Shown one piece after another: positions 27,978 through 34,915 of a DNA stretch of 64,000 bases. How positions within the stretch are numbered: position 1 is the stretch's first letter; each line of letters starts with the position of its first letter. Origin of the DNA: Streptomyces albogriseolus (GTDB taxonomy: Bacteria > Actinomycetota > Actinomycetes > Streptomycetales > Streptomycetaceae); NCBI GenBank assembly GCA_014650475.1, contig BMVA01000001.1, forward strand, positions 558,001 to 622,000. The letters run 5' to 3'. The position numbers were made by a program, and so were the translations under genes. The notes beneath the pieces are model-generated. The model did not search any database, was not told the DNA's origin, and worked only from the letters and a program-made list of their open reading frames with translations.

Positions 27978-28052
27978 ATGACCGTGCTCGTGACCCGCCG
28001 CCACGTCGATTACGTGCGTGTCACCACCACGGGCTGTCCCGCCGCGAGCTGA
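27978..28052 (+). CDS. Cysteine-containing leader peptide of the sulfur operon
   Basis: The 24-codon frame starts MTVLVTRRHVDYVRV and ends TTTGCPAAS. It matches the short actinobacterial leader peptides with an RRHVD..RV core and a late cysteine that precede sulfur-metabolism genes. Stalling at the cysteine codon when Cys-tRNA is scarce is thought to raise downstream expression. It lies 156 bases before metY. A GC hairpin (GGCCG at 28064, CGGCC at 28074) followed by a pyrimidine tract (28079-28095) could be the attenuator. Confidence 0.78.
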   Translation: MTVLVTRRHVDYVRVTTTGCPAAS

Positions 28053-28060
28053 CGCCGCGC

Positions 28061-28095
28061 GCCGGCCGTCGACCGGCCTTCTCTCTTCTTCTCTC
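28061..28095 (+). terminator. Possible attenuator hairpin after the leader peptide
   Basis: GGCCG (28064-28068) pairs with CGGCC (28074-28078), or GCCGG (28061-28065) with CCGGC (28073-28077). A run of T and C (28079-28095) follows. It starts 9 bases after the leader stop, a position suited to coupling leader translation with termination. Evidence is structural only. Confidence 0.45.
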
Positions 28096-28207
28096 CGCAC
28101 CGCACCGCGCTGACCGCCGCCCCTCCTTTCCGGGGTCGTGGTCCGTGGCGCCGTGGCGTCCTCAGGCATGACCTCTTCCCCTCCTTTCCTCCCCAGGGAG
28201 CACCCTC

Positions 28208-29572
28208 ATGAGCAGCCAGCCCATCGACTCCGTCACCGCAGGTCACACCCCCGACGAGGAGTCCGCCGCGGACACCGCGCCCGCCTGGTCCTTCGAGACG
28301 AAGCAGGTCCACGCGGGCGCGGAGCCCGACCCGACGACCGGGGCCCGGGCGACGCCGATCTACCAGACGACGTCGTTCGTGTTCCGCGACACCCAGCACG
28401 CCGCCGACCTGTTCGCCCTGGCCGAGCCCGGCAACATCTACACCCGGATCCACAACCCGACCCAGGACGTCTTCGAGCAGCGGATCGCCGCGCTGGAGGG
28501 CGGTGTCGCGGCCGTGGCGCTGTCCTCGGGGCAGGCCGCGGAGACGCTGGCGCTGCTGACCGTGGCGAGCGCCGGCGACCACATCGTGTCCAGCACCTCG
28601 CTGTACGGCGGCACGTACAACCTGTTCCGGCACACGCTGCCGAAGTTCGGCATCGAGGTGTCCTTCGTGGACGACCCCGACGACCCGGAGGCGTGGCGGG
28701 CCGCGATCCGCCCGGGCACCAAGGCGCTGTTCGCGGAGTCGCTGGGCAATCCGCGCGGCAACGTCCTCGACGTGCGGGCGGTGGCGGACGTCGCGCACGC
28801 GGCGGGGGTGCCGCTGATCGTGGACAACACGGTGCCGACGCCCTATCTGCTGCGGCCGCTGGAGCACGGCGCGGACGTCGTGGTGCACTCCGCGACCAAG
28901 TTCCTGGGCGGTCACGGCACGGCCATCGCGGGCGTGGTCGTCGACGGCGGGACCTTCGACTTCGGGGCGCACGCCGACCGGTTCCCCGACTTCAGCGAGC
29001 CCGACCCGAGCTACCACGGCCTGCGCTACTGGCCGGCGCTCGGCCCGGGCGCGTTCGCGGTGAAGCTGCGGGTGCAGTTGCTGCGCGACCTGGGTCCCGC
29101 GCTCTCCCCGCACTCGGCGTTCCTGCTGCTGCAGGGGGTGGAGACGCTCAGCCTGCGCATCGAGCGGCACTCGGCGAACGCGCAGGCGCTCGCCGAGTGG
29201 CTGGAGCAGCGCGACGAGGTCGCCGCCGTGCACTACGCGGGCCTGCCGTCCAGCCCCTGGTACGAGGCAGGGCGGACGTATCTGCCGCGCGGCGCGGGCG
29301 CCATCGTCTCCTTCGAGCTGCGGGACGGTGTCGAGGCCGGCAAGCGGTTCGTGGACGCCGTACGGCTGTTCAGCCACCTCGCCAACATCGGCGACGTCCG
29401 CAGCCTGATCATCCACCCGGCGTCCACCACCCACAGCCAGCTCGACCAGCGGCAGCTCGCGGCCACCGGCACGTCCCCCGGGCTGGTGCGGCTGTCCGTC
29501 GGCATCGAGAACCTCGACGACCTCAAGGCCGACCTGGAGACCGGGTTCCGTGCGGCGAAGGGCGCGTCCTGA
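28208..29572 (+). CDS. metY: O-acetylhomoserine/O-acetylserine sulfhydrylase
   Basis: The 454-residue protein is a Cys/Met-metabolism PLP enzyme. It shows ATPIYQTTSFVFRDTQHAADLF, SSGQAAETLALL, the Schiff-base lysine Lys231 in SATKFLGGHGT, and the C-terminal IHPASTTHSQL. It makes homocysteine directly from O-acetylhomoserine and sulfide. GGGAG precedes ATG 28208. The next gene encodes the enzyme that makes O-acetylhomoserine. A cysteine leader peptide upstream suggests control by sulfur status. Confidence 0.95.
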   Translation: MSSQPIDSVTAGHTPDEESAADTAPAWSFETKQVHAGAEPDPTTGARATPIYQTTSFVFRDTQHAADLFALAEPGNIYTRIHNPTQDVFEQRIAALEGGVAAVALSSGQAAETLALLTVASAGDHIVSSTSLYGGTYNLFRHTLPKFGIEVSFVDDPDDPEAWRAAIRPGTKALFAESLGNPRGNVLDVRAVADVAHAAGVPLIVDNTVPTPYLLRPLEHGADVVVHSATKFLGGHGTAIAGVVVDGGTFDFGAHADRFPDFSEPDPSYHGLRYWPALGPGAFAVKLRVQLLRDLGPALSPHSAFLLLQGVETLSLRIERHSANAQALAEWLEQRDEVAAVHYAGLPSSPWYEAGRTYLPRGAGAIVSFELRDGVEAGKRFVDAVRLFSHLANIGDVRSLIIHPASTTHSQLDQRQLAATGTSPGLVRLSVGIENLDDLKADLETGFRAAKGAS

Positions 29573-30765
29573 ACGCCGTTCCGGCGCCGTCCCCGGTCCC
29601 CCTCCCACCGGTCTCCGGGGCCTGGCGGGAGGGGGACCCGCCCGGGCGGCGGCAGTGGACCGCGCACCCGGAGCCGCTGGTGCTGGAGGCAGGCGGTGAA
29701 CTGCCGGGCGTGCGGCTGGCGTTCGAGACGTGGGGACGGCTCGCGCCGGACCGGTCCAACGCGGTGCTGGTGCTGCACGCCCTCACCGGCGACAGCCATG
29801 TCGCCGGTGAGGCCGGGCCGGGGCACCCCACGCCCGGCTGGTGGGACGGACTCGTCGGACCGGGGCGGGCGCTCGACACGGACCGCTGGTTCGTGGTGGC
29901 GCCGAACGTGCTCGGCGGCTGCCAGGGCAGCACCGGCCCGTCCTCCCGCGGCCCGTCCGGGCGGCGCTGGGGCGGCGACTTCCCGTTCCTGACCCAGCGG
30001 GACCAGGTCGCAGCCGAGGCCGCCCTCGCCGACGCGCTGGGCGTCGACCGCTGGGCGCTGGTCGTCGGCGGTTCGATGGGCGGGATGCGGGCCGTGGAGT
30101 GGGCCGTGTCGTACCCGGAGCGGACCGGCGCGCTCCTGCTGCTGGCGACCACGGCGGCCGCGAGCGCGGAGCAGATCGCGTGGGCCGGGACGCAGGTGCA
30201 CGCCATCCGCTCCGATCCGCACTGGCACGGCGGCCACTACCACGACGCCGGGCGCGGCCCGCACGCCGGACTCGGCCTGGCCCGGCGCATCGCCCACATC
30301 ACCTACCGCAGCGAGCCGGAACTGCAGAGCCGCTTCGGGCGCATGCCCCAGGACCCGGAGGACCCCTGGCGCGGCGGCCGCTACCAGATCGCGTCCTACC
30401 TGGACCATCACGCGGACAAGCTGGTGCGCCGTTTCGACGCGGGCAGCTACGTCGTGCTGTCGGAGGCGATGAACAGCCACGACGTCGGCCGCGGACGGGG
30501 CGGGGTGCGGGCCGCCCTCGGCCGGGTGACCGCCCCCACGCTGGTGGCCGGCGTGGACTCCGACCGGCTCTACCCGCCGGCCCAGCAGGCGGAGCTGGCG
30601 GCCGGCATCCCCTCGGCGGACGCGCCGCGCGTCGTCGAGTCGCCGTACGGCCACGACGGCTTCCTGATCGAGGTGGAACAGGTCGCCGCGCTGGTGCGCG
30701 AACTCCTGCCCGCCGCTCCCCCGGTCCCGGCGCGGACGCCGGGACGTCACCGCCCACACCCCTGA
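29569..30765 (+). CDS. metX: Homoserine O-acetyltransferase
   Basis: This alpha/beta-hydrolase-fold acyltransferase has LAFETWGRLAPDRSN, VLHALTGDSHVAGEAGPG, the nucleophile elbow VVGGSMGGMRAVEWA (Ser169 by this numbering), and the late Asp and His (VAGVDSDRLYPP; SPYGHDGFLIE). It acetylates homoserine for metY. No ATG, GTG or TTG lies between the metY end and conserved residues (GAWREGDPPGRRQW). A CTG at 29569 overlaps the metY stop (CTGA) with GAAGGG upstream and is the best start. The alternative GTG 29680 would drop 37 residues that look conserved. Confidence 0.9.
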   Translation: MNAVPAPSPVPLPPVSGAWREGDPPGRRQWTAHPEPLVLEAGGELPGVRLAFETWGRLAPDRSNAVLVLHALTGDSHVAGEAGPGHPTPGWWDGLVGPGRALDTDRWFVVAPNVLGGCQGSTGPSSRGPSGRRWGGDFPFLTQRDQVAAEAALADALGVDRWALVVGGSMGGMRAVEWAVSYPERTGALLLLATTAAASAEQIAWAGTQVHAIRSDPHWHGGHYHDAGRGPHAGLGLARRIAHITYRSEPELQSRFGRMPQDPEDPWRGGRYQIASYLDHHADKLVRRFDAGSYVVLSEAMNSHDVGRGRGGVRAALGRVTAPTLVAGVDSDRLYPPAQQAELAAGIPSADAPRVVESPYGHDGFLIEVEQVAALVRELLPAAPPVPARTPGRHRPHP

Positions 30766-30784
30766 CGAGTGAGGACTTCCCCCG

Positions 30785-31168
30785 ATGTCACCCCACACCG
30801 CGACCACCGCCGCGGCCGTCCATCCGTTGCTCGCCGACCGCTGGAGCCCTCGGTCGTTCGACGCGGGACACACACTGGGCGAAGAGGAGCTGGTCTCCCT
30901 GCTGGAGGCGGCCCGCTGGGCGCCCTCCGCCTACAGCGCCCAGCCGTGGCGGTTCCTGGTCGGCCGGCGCGGCGACACCACGTATCTGCGCAACCTCGAC
31001 GCACTCATCCCCTTCAAACACCCATCGGCGCCGACGCCTTCGTCACCGGCCCCCGCTGGCCGGCCTCCCGAGTCGCAGCCCCGCCGGCGGCCGGCCACGC
31101 GCCGGCCGCCCCTGACCGGCCTGTGTGCCGGCCCTCGTTCGTCCCTGACCCGGCATGACCGCCGCTGA
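30785..31168 (+). pseudogene. Truncated nitroreductase
   Basis: The first about 75 codons read as an intact nitroreductase N-terminus: HPLLADRWSPRSFDAGHTLGEEELVSLLEAARWAPSAYSAQPWRFLVGRRGD. After YLRNLDALIPFKHP (about 31020) homology stops and the frame becomes low-complexity Pro/Arg sequence until the stop. Family members are usually near 200 residues, so the FMN-binding C-terminal half is gone. It is probably a deletion product. A ribosome site and ATG remain, so a short peptide may still be made. Confidence 0.7.
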
Positions 31169-31206
31169 TCGGGGCAAACGGTCCGCCTGGAACTGGGGAG
31201 GACACC

Positions 31207-31776
31207 ATGACGATGACGGAGCGGCCGGCCGGCCCGACGGAGAAGGAGAGCGCCTGCTGCGCGCGCCACGCCGAGCATGCCGGACGGCCCGGCGCCGAGC
31301 CGCCTGAGCCGGCGCGCGAGCGCATCAACCGCCGCTGGAACGAGCTGCTTCAGGAGACACGTGTCACCCAGACAGGTGTCCAGATCCTCTTCGGATTCCT
31401 GTTGAGCGTCGCGTTCACCCCGCTGTTCCGTGAGCTGGAGACGCCGGACAAGGTCATCTACGTGATGACCGTGGTGTTCGGCGCCGCCGCCACCGGATCG
31501 CTGATCGCGCCGGTGTCCATCCACCGCTTCCTGTCCGGGCAGCGGATGAAGGACGAGGTGGTGAAGGCGGCCGGACGCCTGATGGTGTGCGGGATGGTGC
31601 TGCTCGCGCTCACCATCGGCTGCACGCTGCTGCTGATCCTGCGGTTCGTGGTGCCGGGCGTGCTGGCCGAGGTGCTGGTGGCCGGGGTCATGCTGTGGTT
31701 CGGACTGTGCTGGTACGTGCTGCCCCTGCGGCTGCGCCGCCGCGCCGCCCGCCGGGCGCAGCGCGAGGAGGCCTGA
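31207..31776 (+). CDS. DUF6328 family four-helix membrane protein
   Basis: The product is 189 residues. A hydrophilic N-terminus leads to NELLQETRVTQTGVQILFGFLLSVAF, the family hallmark, and then four membrane helices (first ILFGFLLSVAF; then VIYVMTVVFGAAATGSLI, MVCGMVLLALTIGCTLLLIL, VLAEVLVAGVMLWFGLCWYVL). A basic tail ends the protein. Function is unknown. It is convergent with the ECF41 sigma factor gene, and a long inverted repeat separates them. Confidence 0.82.
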   Translation: MTMTERPAGPTEKESACCARHAEHAGRPGAEPPEPARERINRRWNELLQETRVTQTGVQILFGFLLSVAFTPLFRELETPDKVIYVMTVVFGAAATGSLIAPVSIHRFLSGQRMKDEVVKAAGRLMVCGMVLLALTIGCTLLLILRFVVPGVLAEVLVAGVMLWFGLCWYVLPLRLRRRAARRAQREEA

Positions 31777-31795
31777 CCTCGGACACGGTCCGGCG

Positions 31796-31857
31796 CCGGG
31801 AGACCGTGCTGCGCCGCTGAGGGCGGTCGTCCTCAGCGGCGCAGCACGGTCTCCCGG
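31796..31857. terminator. Long perfect inverted repeat between convergent genes
   Basis: Arms 31796-31822 and 31831-31857 are perfectly complementary over 27 bp, with an 8-base loop. The right arm is the last codons and stop of the sigma factor gene (ETVLRR, stop), so the left arm is an inverted copy of a coding end. It should act as a terminator in both directions. Confidence 0.88.
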
Positions 31858-32795
31858 GCCATGTGCGACAGCTTCTCCGGGTTGCGCACGGCGTACAGGC
31901 CGGTGACCAGCCCGTCGTCGACGCGCACCGCGAGCACGCTGTCGAGTTCGCCGTCCAGGTGCACCACCAGCGCGGGACCGCCGTTGACGAGGGCCGGCCG
32001 CAGCGTCACCTCGGCGGGGACCTTCCGCAGCCCGCCCCGCAGCAGCCGGGCCACCTTGTCGGCGCCGACGACCGGCCGCAGCACCGCCTGCTTGATCCCG
32101 CCCCCGTCGCCGAGCAGGACGACGTCCGGCGCCAGCACATCCAGCAGGCCCTGAAGATCGCCGGTCTCCACGGCCCGCCGGAACGCGTCCAGGGCATCGC
32201 GCGTGCGCTGCGGCGAACCGTCCCCGCGCGGGCGCCTGGCCGCCACATGGGCGCGGGCCCGGTGCGCGATCTGCCGCACCGCCGACGGGGACTTGCCGAC
32301 GGCCTCCGCGATCTCGTCGTAGCCGACGTCGAACACCTCGCGCAGCACGAACACCGCGCGCTCGGTCGGCGCGAGGGTCTCCATGACCAGCATCATCGCC
32401 ATCGAGACGCTGTCGGCCAGTTCGACGTCCTCGGCGACGTCGGGCGAGGTGAGCAGCGGCTCGGGCAGCCAGGAGCCGACGTAGGACTCCTTGCGGCGGC
32501 CCAGCGCGCGCAGCCGGGTCAGGGCCTGGCGCGTGGTGATGCGCACCAGGTACGCGCGCCGGTCCCGCACCTCCGCGAGGTCGACGCCGGCCCAGCGCAG
32601 CCAGGTCTCCTGGAGGACGTCCTCGGCGTCGGCCGCCGAGCCGAGCATCTCGTAGGCGACGGTGAACAGCAGGTTCCGGTGCGCGAGGAAGTCCTCGGTG
32701 GCGGCTCCGGTCCCCCGGCCGCCGCTGTCCTCCCCGCACCCACCGCTGCCGCTGGTCACGTCCGCTCCCCGGTCCCGGCTCCCGATCACAGTCAT
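31833..32795 (-). CDS. ECF sigma factor, ECF41 type, with C-terminal SnoaL-like domain
   Basis: The 320-residue protein has sigma2 (FTVAYEMLGSAADAEDVLQETWLRW), sigma4 (TERAVFVLREVFDVGYDEIAEAVGKSPSAVRQIAHRARAHV) and an extra C-terminal NTF2/SnoaL-like domain. ECF41 landmarks are present: WLPEP in the linker, DGGG in the extension and NPEKL near the end. In this group the extension controls sigma activity in place of an anti-sigma factor. ATG 32795 lies only 8 bases after the predicted -10, so the mRNA may be nearly leaderless. The partner CMD-family gene is divergent. Confidence 0.94.
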   Translation of the reverse strand: MTVIGSRDRGADVTSGSGGCGEDSGGRGTGAATEDFLAHRNLLFTVAYEMLGSAADAEDVLQETWLRWAGVDLAEVRDRRAYLVRITTRQALTRLRALGRRKESYVGSWLPEPLLTSPDVAEDVELADSVSMAMMLVMETLAPTERAVFVLREVFDVGYDEIAEAVGKSPSAVRQIAHRARAHVAARRPRGDGSPQRTRDALDAFRRAVETGDLQGLLDVLAPDVVLLGDGGGIKQAVLRPVVGADKVARLLRGGLRKVPAEVTLRPALVNGGPALVVHLDGELDSVLAVRVDDGLVTGLYAVRNPEKLSHMARETVLRR

Positions 32796-32803
32796 ACGCA
32801 CAG

Positions 32804-32830
32804 GACGCCGGCCGGCCGGGTTCTGTGACA
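32804..32830 (-). promoter_or_regulatory. ECF41-type promoter of the sigma factor gene
   Basis: On the minus strand TGTCACA (32830-32824) is followed by a 16-base spacer and CGTC (32807-32804). This is the promoter form known for ECF41 sigma factors, so the gene is probably autoregulated. Confidence 0.8.
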
Positions 32831-32864
32831 ACCGCGGCGTGTGGTCCACCTCACGCCGGCCGCC

Positions 32865-32891
32865 GGTCACACGGTACGGCCGCCCGGCATC
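32865..32891 (+). promoter_or_regulatory. ECF41-like promoter of the CMD-family gene
   Basis: GGTCACA (32865-32871), a 16-base spacer and CATC (32888-32891) copy the spacing of the sigma gene promoter with one mismatch in each element. It is placed 41 bases before the CMD-family start. Confidence 0.6.
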
Positions 32892-32932
32892 TGGTGGGTG
32901 TCCCGAACACGACCACGAGTGAGGACCACACG

Positions 32933-33424
32933 ATGGACGCCCGTTTCCACCTGTTCGAGAACGAGATCGCCGCCCGTTTCGCCAAGCGGTTCGCCGGCGC
33001 GGCACTGGTGCTCCACGACTCGCCGCTGCCGCGGTCCGTGCAGGAGCTGGTGTCGCTGCGGGCCAGTCAGATCAACGGCTGCGGCCACTGCGTCGACATG
33101 CACGTCAAGGAGGCCGCCGCGGCCGGGGAGAGCGCGGTCCGGCTGCACCTGGTCGCCGTCTGGCGCGAGACCACCGTGTTCACCGAGGCCGAGCGGGCGG
33201 CCCTCGCGCTCGCCGAGGAGGGCACCCGCCTCGCCGACGCCCACCAGGGCGTGTCGGACGAGACGTGGGCGCTGGTGCGCAAGCACTACGACGACGACCA
33301 GACGGCCACACTGGTCTGCCTGGTCGGGATGATCAACGCGGCCAACCGGCTGGCGGTCATCACCCACCAGAAGGGCGGCTCGTACGAGGCGGGGATGTTC
33401 GCGGCGGTGGTCGCGCAGGGGTGA
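32933..33424 (+). CDS. Carboxymuconolactone decarboxylase family protein (ECF41 partner)
   Basis: The 163-residue protein is a CMD/AhpD-like alkylhydroperoxidase-fold protein. It carries the redox motif in QINGCGHCVDMHVKEA (CxxC) and the following helix pattern. Genes of this family are the standard neighbour and often the only target of ECF41 sigma factors. ATG 32933 has GAGGAC upstream. The role is probably peroxide or electrophile handling, but substrates of these proteins are mostly unknown. Confidence 0.9.
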   Translation: MDARFHLFENEIAARFAKRFAGAALVLHDSPLPRSVQELVSLRASQINGCGHCVDMHVKEAAAAGESAVRLHLVAVWRETTVFTEAERAALALAEEGTRLADAHQGVSDETWALVRKHYDDDQTATLVCLVGMINAANRLAVITHQKGGSYEAGMFAAVVAQG

Positions 33425-33541
33425 GGTGCACAGGCGGGCCCACCGGCCCGCCTCCCCGCGGCCGAGACCGCGTCACCGACCGGTACCGTTCGGGCCGGAG
33501 AGCCGACAGGCAACCGCCTTGGTGAAGGGGCCGCAGCCGCG

Positions 33542-34522
33542 ATGACCACCGAACGTGAGATCACCTCCCCCGTCGACCTGTGCCTCCCCGACGGGCGGCT
33601 CGACCCGGCGGCGGTCGGCTGGACCCGGCGGCCGCTGCACCGGGCGAACCTGCGCGGGTGGGGGCGCGTGAAGCGCTGGGAGTACTGGGGCATCGTCACC
33701 CCGTCCCACATCGTCGGCCTGGTCGCCTCCTCCCTCGACTACGCGGGCACGCACGGCGTGTACGTGCTGGACCGGGCCACGGGCCGTGAACTGGCCGAGG
33801 ACGCGGTGACGCCGCTGGGGCGGGGCGTGCGCATGCCGGACCGCAGCGGGACGGGGACGGCGTCCGCGCGGGGCGGCGGGGTGACGGTCACGTTCGTCCA
33901 GCACGCGGAGGGCACCACCGTCACGGCCACCGCTCCCGGGGTCCGGCTGGAGGCCGAGGCGCCGCTGGTGCCGGCGCACGAGTCGCTGGGCGTGGTCGTG
34001 CCGTGGAGCGAGCGCCGGTTCCAGTACACGGTGAAGGACCTGGGCCGCCCCGTCCGGGGCCGCCTTCGACTCGGCTCGCGGGACATCGTCCTCGACGCCG
34101 CCGACTCCTTCGCCGTCCTCGACCACGGGCGCGGCAAGTGGCCGTACTCCGTGTCCTGGAACTGGGCGGCGGGCTGCGCGCCCGGGCGTGCGCTTCAGCT
34201 CGGAGGGCGGTGGACCGACGGCACCGGCTCGACGGAGAACGCCCTGTTCCTCGACGGCCGGCTGCACAAGATCAGCGACGATCTCGTCTGGGAGTACGAC
34301 CGCACGGACCGGCTGCGGCCGTGGCGGATCACCGGGCCCCGGGTGGAGGCGGAGTTCCGCCCCTTCCACGTACGGACCGCCAGGACGCGCCTGTTGGTGG
34401 TGTCCAACGACACGCACCAGTGCTTCGGGAGCTTCACGGGGCGCGCCCGCGCCGACGACGGCTCCTGGGTGGATCTCGACGGGCTCACCGGCTGGGCGGA
34501 GGAGGCCCGCAACCGGTGGTGA
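33542..34522 (+). CDS. DUF2804 domain protein
   Basis: The 326-residue product has the DUF2804 pattern: RWEYWGIVTPSHIVGLVASSLDYAG, then LDHGRGKWPYSVSWNWAAGCA and VWEYDRTDRLRPWRITGPRVEAEFRPF. The repeated strands and Trp residues suggest a beta-rich, lipocalin-like or tocopherol-cyclase-like fold, which is inference. No signal peptide or membrane helix is seen. It is convergent with the DUF5302 gene across a strong terminator. Confidence 0.85.
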   Translation: MTTEREITSPVDLCLPDGRLDPAAVGWTRRPLHRANLRGWGRVKRWEYWGIVTPSHIVGLVASSLDYAGTHGVYVLDRATGRELAEDAVTPLGRGVRMPDRSGTGTASARGGGVTVTFVQHAEGTTVTATAPGVRLEAEAPLVPAHESLGVVVPWSERRFQYTVKDLGRPVRGRLRLGSRDIVLDAADSFAVLDHGRGKWPYSVSWNWAAGCAPGRALQLGGRWTDGTGSTENALFLDGRLHKISDDLVWEYDRTDRLRPWRITGPRVEAEFRPFHVRTARTRLLVVSNDTHQCFGSFTGRARADDGSWVDLDGLTGWAEEARNRW

Positions 34523-34532
34523 GAGCGGGGCG

Positions 34533-34575
34533 CCCGCCCCGCCCGTGAAGCGCGGCGCGTCACGGGCGGGGCGGG
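34533..34575. terminator. Bidirectional terminator after DUF2804
   Basis: A perfect 16-bp inverted repeat (34533-34548, 34560-34575) with an 11-base loop lies between convergent genes. Confidence 0.87.
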
Positions 34576-34585
34576 GCGGACCGGC

Positions 34586-34825
34586 TCAGCCGCTCTTGCG
34601 GCGGAACGACCGCTGGTGCGTCGCCGGTCCGTGCGTGGCACGCACCTTGGACGCGTTCGGGTTGCCTGCGGCCTCGGCCGCCTCGGCCTGCGCGCCGCGC
34701 TTGCGCTCCAGCGCCTCGCGGAACTTGCGCTTGAGGTCGTAGGTGCCGTCGGCGTCCGGGGTGACCGGGGGCGTCGCGGCGTCGGCCGGCTCCGAACCTT
34801 CCGTGGCGGGGGGTTCTGCGGTCAT
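34586..34825 (-). CDS. DUF5302 family small protein
   Basis: This 79-residue hydrophilic protein has an acidic, flexible N-terminus, then YDLKRKFREALERKRGAQAEA and a basic tail ending in QRSFRRKSG. The pattern fits the small actinobacterial DUF5302 family of unknown function. The helix KRKFREALERKRG and the final RRK are typical. AGGAGG lies upstream of ATG 34825. It precedes no obvious operon partner; the helicase gene upstream of it on the same strand is separate. Confidence 0.8.
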   Translation of the reverse strand: MTAEPPATEGSEPADAATPPVTPDADGTYDLKRKFREALERKRGAQAEAAEAAGNPNASKVRATHGPATHQRSFRRKSG

Positions 34826-34915
34826 GGTGACCTCCTGGGTTCGGTGACGGACGGGCGAGCACAGCTTGTCACGCCGGGCCCCGTGCGGGCAGCGAATATC
34901 CGGACGGGGTGTCGC

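Noticed and set aside
27724-28207. Possible SAM or other known riboswitch before metY
   Set aside because: None of the conserved SAM, B12 or T-box motifs is visible; the leader peptide and simple hairpins explain the signals better.
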